A stretch of 64,000 nt of DNA from contig NZ_FOYI01000010.1 in NCBI RefSeq assembly GCF_900116005.1, positions 1 through 64,000 on the forward strand, given 5' to 3'. The number at the start of each line of letters is the position of its first letter. Position 1 is the first letter of the stretch. This DNA comes from Poseidonocella sedimentorum (lineage in GTDB: Bacteria > Pseudomonadota > Alphaproteobacteria > Rhodobacterales > Rhodobacteraceae). The translations under genes were made by a program, and so were the position numbers. The notes beneath the pieces were generated by a model, which saw nothing but the letters and a program-made list of their open reading frames with translations, was not told the DNA's origin and searched no databases. Below, piece after piece: positions 62,616 to 64,000 of the stretch.

Positions 62616-64000
62616 TTACGTCAGCGGCCAGGGCAGTTCGGCCAGCGTCTGCAGGTAGCCCGGCGGCAGGTCGCGCCCGAGGATCGCGGCAAGACCGCAG
62701 ATGAAGCCGAGCCCGAGCGCCGTGGCAAATAGCGAGGTCCCCCAGCCGAAACGGCCCCGCAACCGGAAGAAGAACAGCAGGAACAGCGTCAGCGCGATGA
62801 AGAGGCCGAAGGCGAAGGTCAGCAGCAGCAGGCCGAGGAACCAGCTCAGCGTCGACCAGAGCCCGTGGGGCGCCTTGCCCTCTTCGCCCGCCTCGAGATC
62901 GATAAAGGCGTCGTCCGTCTCCGGGGCCAGCGTCATGCGCAGCAGCAGGCCGGCCGCGCCGAGCAGCGTCACAAGGCCCATCGTGAGCGGGAAGACACGA
63001 TCCTGCAGCCGCTCGACCATCCACGCGTCCCACGTCGCGATGGCGACGTAGCCCGTCAGGATGAGCAGGAAGACCAGCGGCGCGGTCTTGCCCGCCGTCG
63101 GGGCGGAGATGTTCTCGCGGATGTTCTTGGAGGCCCGGATGCCGACGACGATCGAGACCAGCGTGAGGATCAGAAGCCCGATGGAGATCGGTGAGGCGAG
63201 GTAGTCCCAGCCCGCTTCGGCCGAGCGGCGGAACCGCGCGCCGGCGATCTGGAACGCCTGGTTGACGAAGACCTCGGTCTGGCCCGACAGCACGAAACCG
63301 ATCAGGAAGGCCGGGCGGGAAAAGTCGAACCGGCGCAGCAGTATGCCGATCAGGCCGATGCCCAGCAGCGCCGCGAGATCGAGCGAGGACTGGCGCGACT
63401 GAAAGGCCGCGAAGGCGATGATCATGAAGAGATAGGGCGCGAGGATGGTGAACCGGATCGTCGTCATCCGCGCGATGAGCGGCGACAGGAACATGCACAG
63501 CCCCGCGCCGAAGACGTTGGCGAGCGCCAGCGACCAGACGATGGTGTAGGTCACGTCGAGGTCGTTGCGGACCATCTGGGGGCCCGGCGTCATGTTCAGC
63601 AGCGCAAGCCCGCCGAGGAAGATCGCCATGCTGCCGGAGCCGGGAATGCCGAAGATCAGGGTGGGGACGAGGCCGCCGCCCTCCTTGGCGTTGTTGGAGC
63701 TTTCGGGCGCGATGACGCCGCGGATGTCGCCCTGGCCGAATTTCGAACGGTCCTTGGCGGTCTGGACCGCCGAGCCATAGGCGAGCCAGTCGACCACAGA
63801 GCCACCGAGCCCCGGGATCACGCCGACGATGACGCCGATCACCGCGCAGCGCAGGCTCAGCCACTTGTTCTCCCACCAGTCGCGCAGGCCCCGAAGCCAG
63901 CCGTCGCCCAGCGTGCCGCCCTCGGCGATGGCCGCGTCACGGCGCAGGAGCGAGACGATTTCGGGGATCGCATAGATCCCGAGGCCCACGATCACGAGCT
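62616..64000 (-). CDS. TctA family tripartite tricarboxylate transporter permease (partial, N-terminus off the right edge)
   Basis: The visible 461 codons are the C-terminal part of the large permease of a TTT transporter. Family hallmarks are VIVGVIPGLGGSVVDWLAYG, the cytoplasmic stretch KFGQGDIRGVIAPESSNNAK, GGLVPTLIFGIPGSGSMAIF and LNMTPGPQMV. Many hydrophobic segments follow to the C-terminus (including LGLLLLTFAFGLFIALTLFL). The first repeat half of TctA is missing and must lie beyond base 64000; the frame is still open at the edge. Together with TctB and a periplasmic TctC protein it would import a carboxylate by ion symport; neither gene is in the window, though both could lie upstream. 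It leads the operon seen here, with a 26-base gap to the PrpF-like gene. Confidence 0.9.
   Translation of the reverse strand, partial: LVIVGLGIYAIPEIVSLLRRDAAIAEGGTLGDGWLRGLRDWWENKWLSLRCAVIGVIVGVIPGLGGSVVDWLAYGSAVQTAKDRSKFGQGDIRGVIAPESSNNAKEGGGLVPTLIFGIPGSGSMAIFLGGLALLNMTPGPQMVRNDLDVTYTIVWSLALANVFGAGLCMFLSPLIARMTTIRFTILAPYLFMIIAFAAFQSRQSSLDLAALLGIGLIGILLRRFDFSRPAFLIGFVLSGQTEVFVNQAFQIAGARFRRSAEAGWDYLASPISIGLLILTLVSIVVGIRASKNIRENISAPTAGKTAPLVFLLILTGYVAIATWDAWMVERLQDRVFPLTMGLVTLLGAAGLLLRMTLAPETDDAFIDLEAGEEGKAPHGLWSTLSWFLGLLLLTFAFGLFIALTLFLLFFFRLRGRFGWGTSLFATALGLGFICGLAAILGRDLPPGYLQTLAELPWPLT

Overview
The window is GC-rich DNA from an alphaproteobacterium, most likely a marine Rhodobacterales (Roseobacter-type) relative. 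The codon use, the TTT-transporter catabolic operon, the SapC-family gene and a perfect CtrA-type box (TTAA-N7-TTAA) all fit that placement. No rRNA, tRNA, CRISPR array, insertion sequence or phage gene was seen.

One minus-strand gene fills 83% of the window (3293-56665). It encodes a single 17,790-residue protein of roughly 1.8 MDa, read from right to left. It begins with an LEPR-XLL-type motif (residues 24-38). The order after that is: a short beta-helix module; seven tandem ~510-residue units, three carrying insert cassettes; a mixed helical/beta region with an EF-hand-like loop; an internal RTX calcium-binding block; filamentous beta-helix segments; an aromatic-rich insertion carrying a C-type lectin-like domain; about 13 bacterial Ig-like domains, one split by GYTSAPT-type repeats; a second long beta-helix stack; and an acidic tail. 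I found no cysteine in its translation.

Downstream on the same strand are a TolC-family outer-membrane lipoprotein (1614-3230), a short HlyD-type adaptor (785-1624) and the start of a membrane protein joining a PqqD-like domain to an M50-type HEMSH metalloprotease core (1-778, running off the left edge). The spacing is tight (62-nt gap, 11-nt overlap, 6-nt gap), so these look like one operon for export or anchoring of the giant protein. No ABC ATPase is visible. A SapC-family gene (56981-57760) is divergent from the giant gene. The shared 315-nt AT-rich spacer holds the CtrA-type box, candidate promoters and hairpins.

The right end (57851-64000) is a separate metabolic locus. A plus-strand LysR regulator converges, with a 35-bp overlap, on a minus-strand operon: TctA-type carboxylate transporter permease (partial), PrpF/4-oxalomesaconate tautomerase-like isomerase, ThDP-dependent decarboxylase/synthase-like enzyme, and D-2-hydroxyacid dehydrogenase. 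This looks like uptake and conversion of a di- or tricarboxylic acid; the substrate cannot be read from the sequence.

The most interesting part is the giant-adhesin locus. It suggests an export route in which a PqqD/M50 membrane protein may recognise or process the LEPR-XLL leader of a cysteine-free megaprotein, with likely CtrA control.
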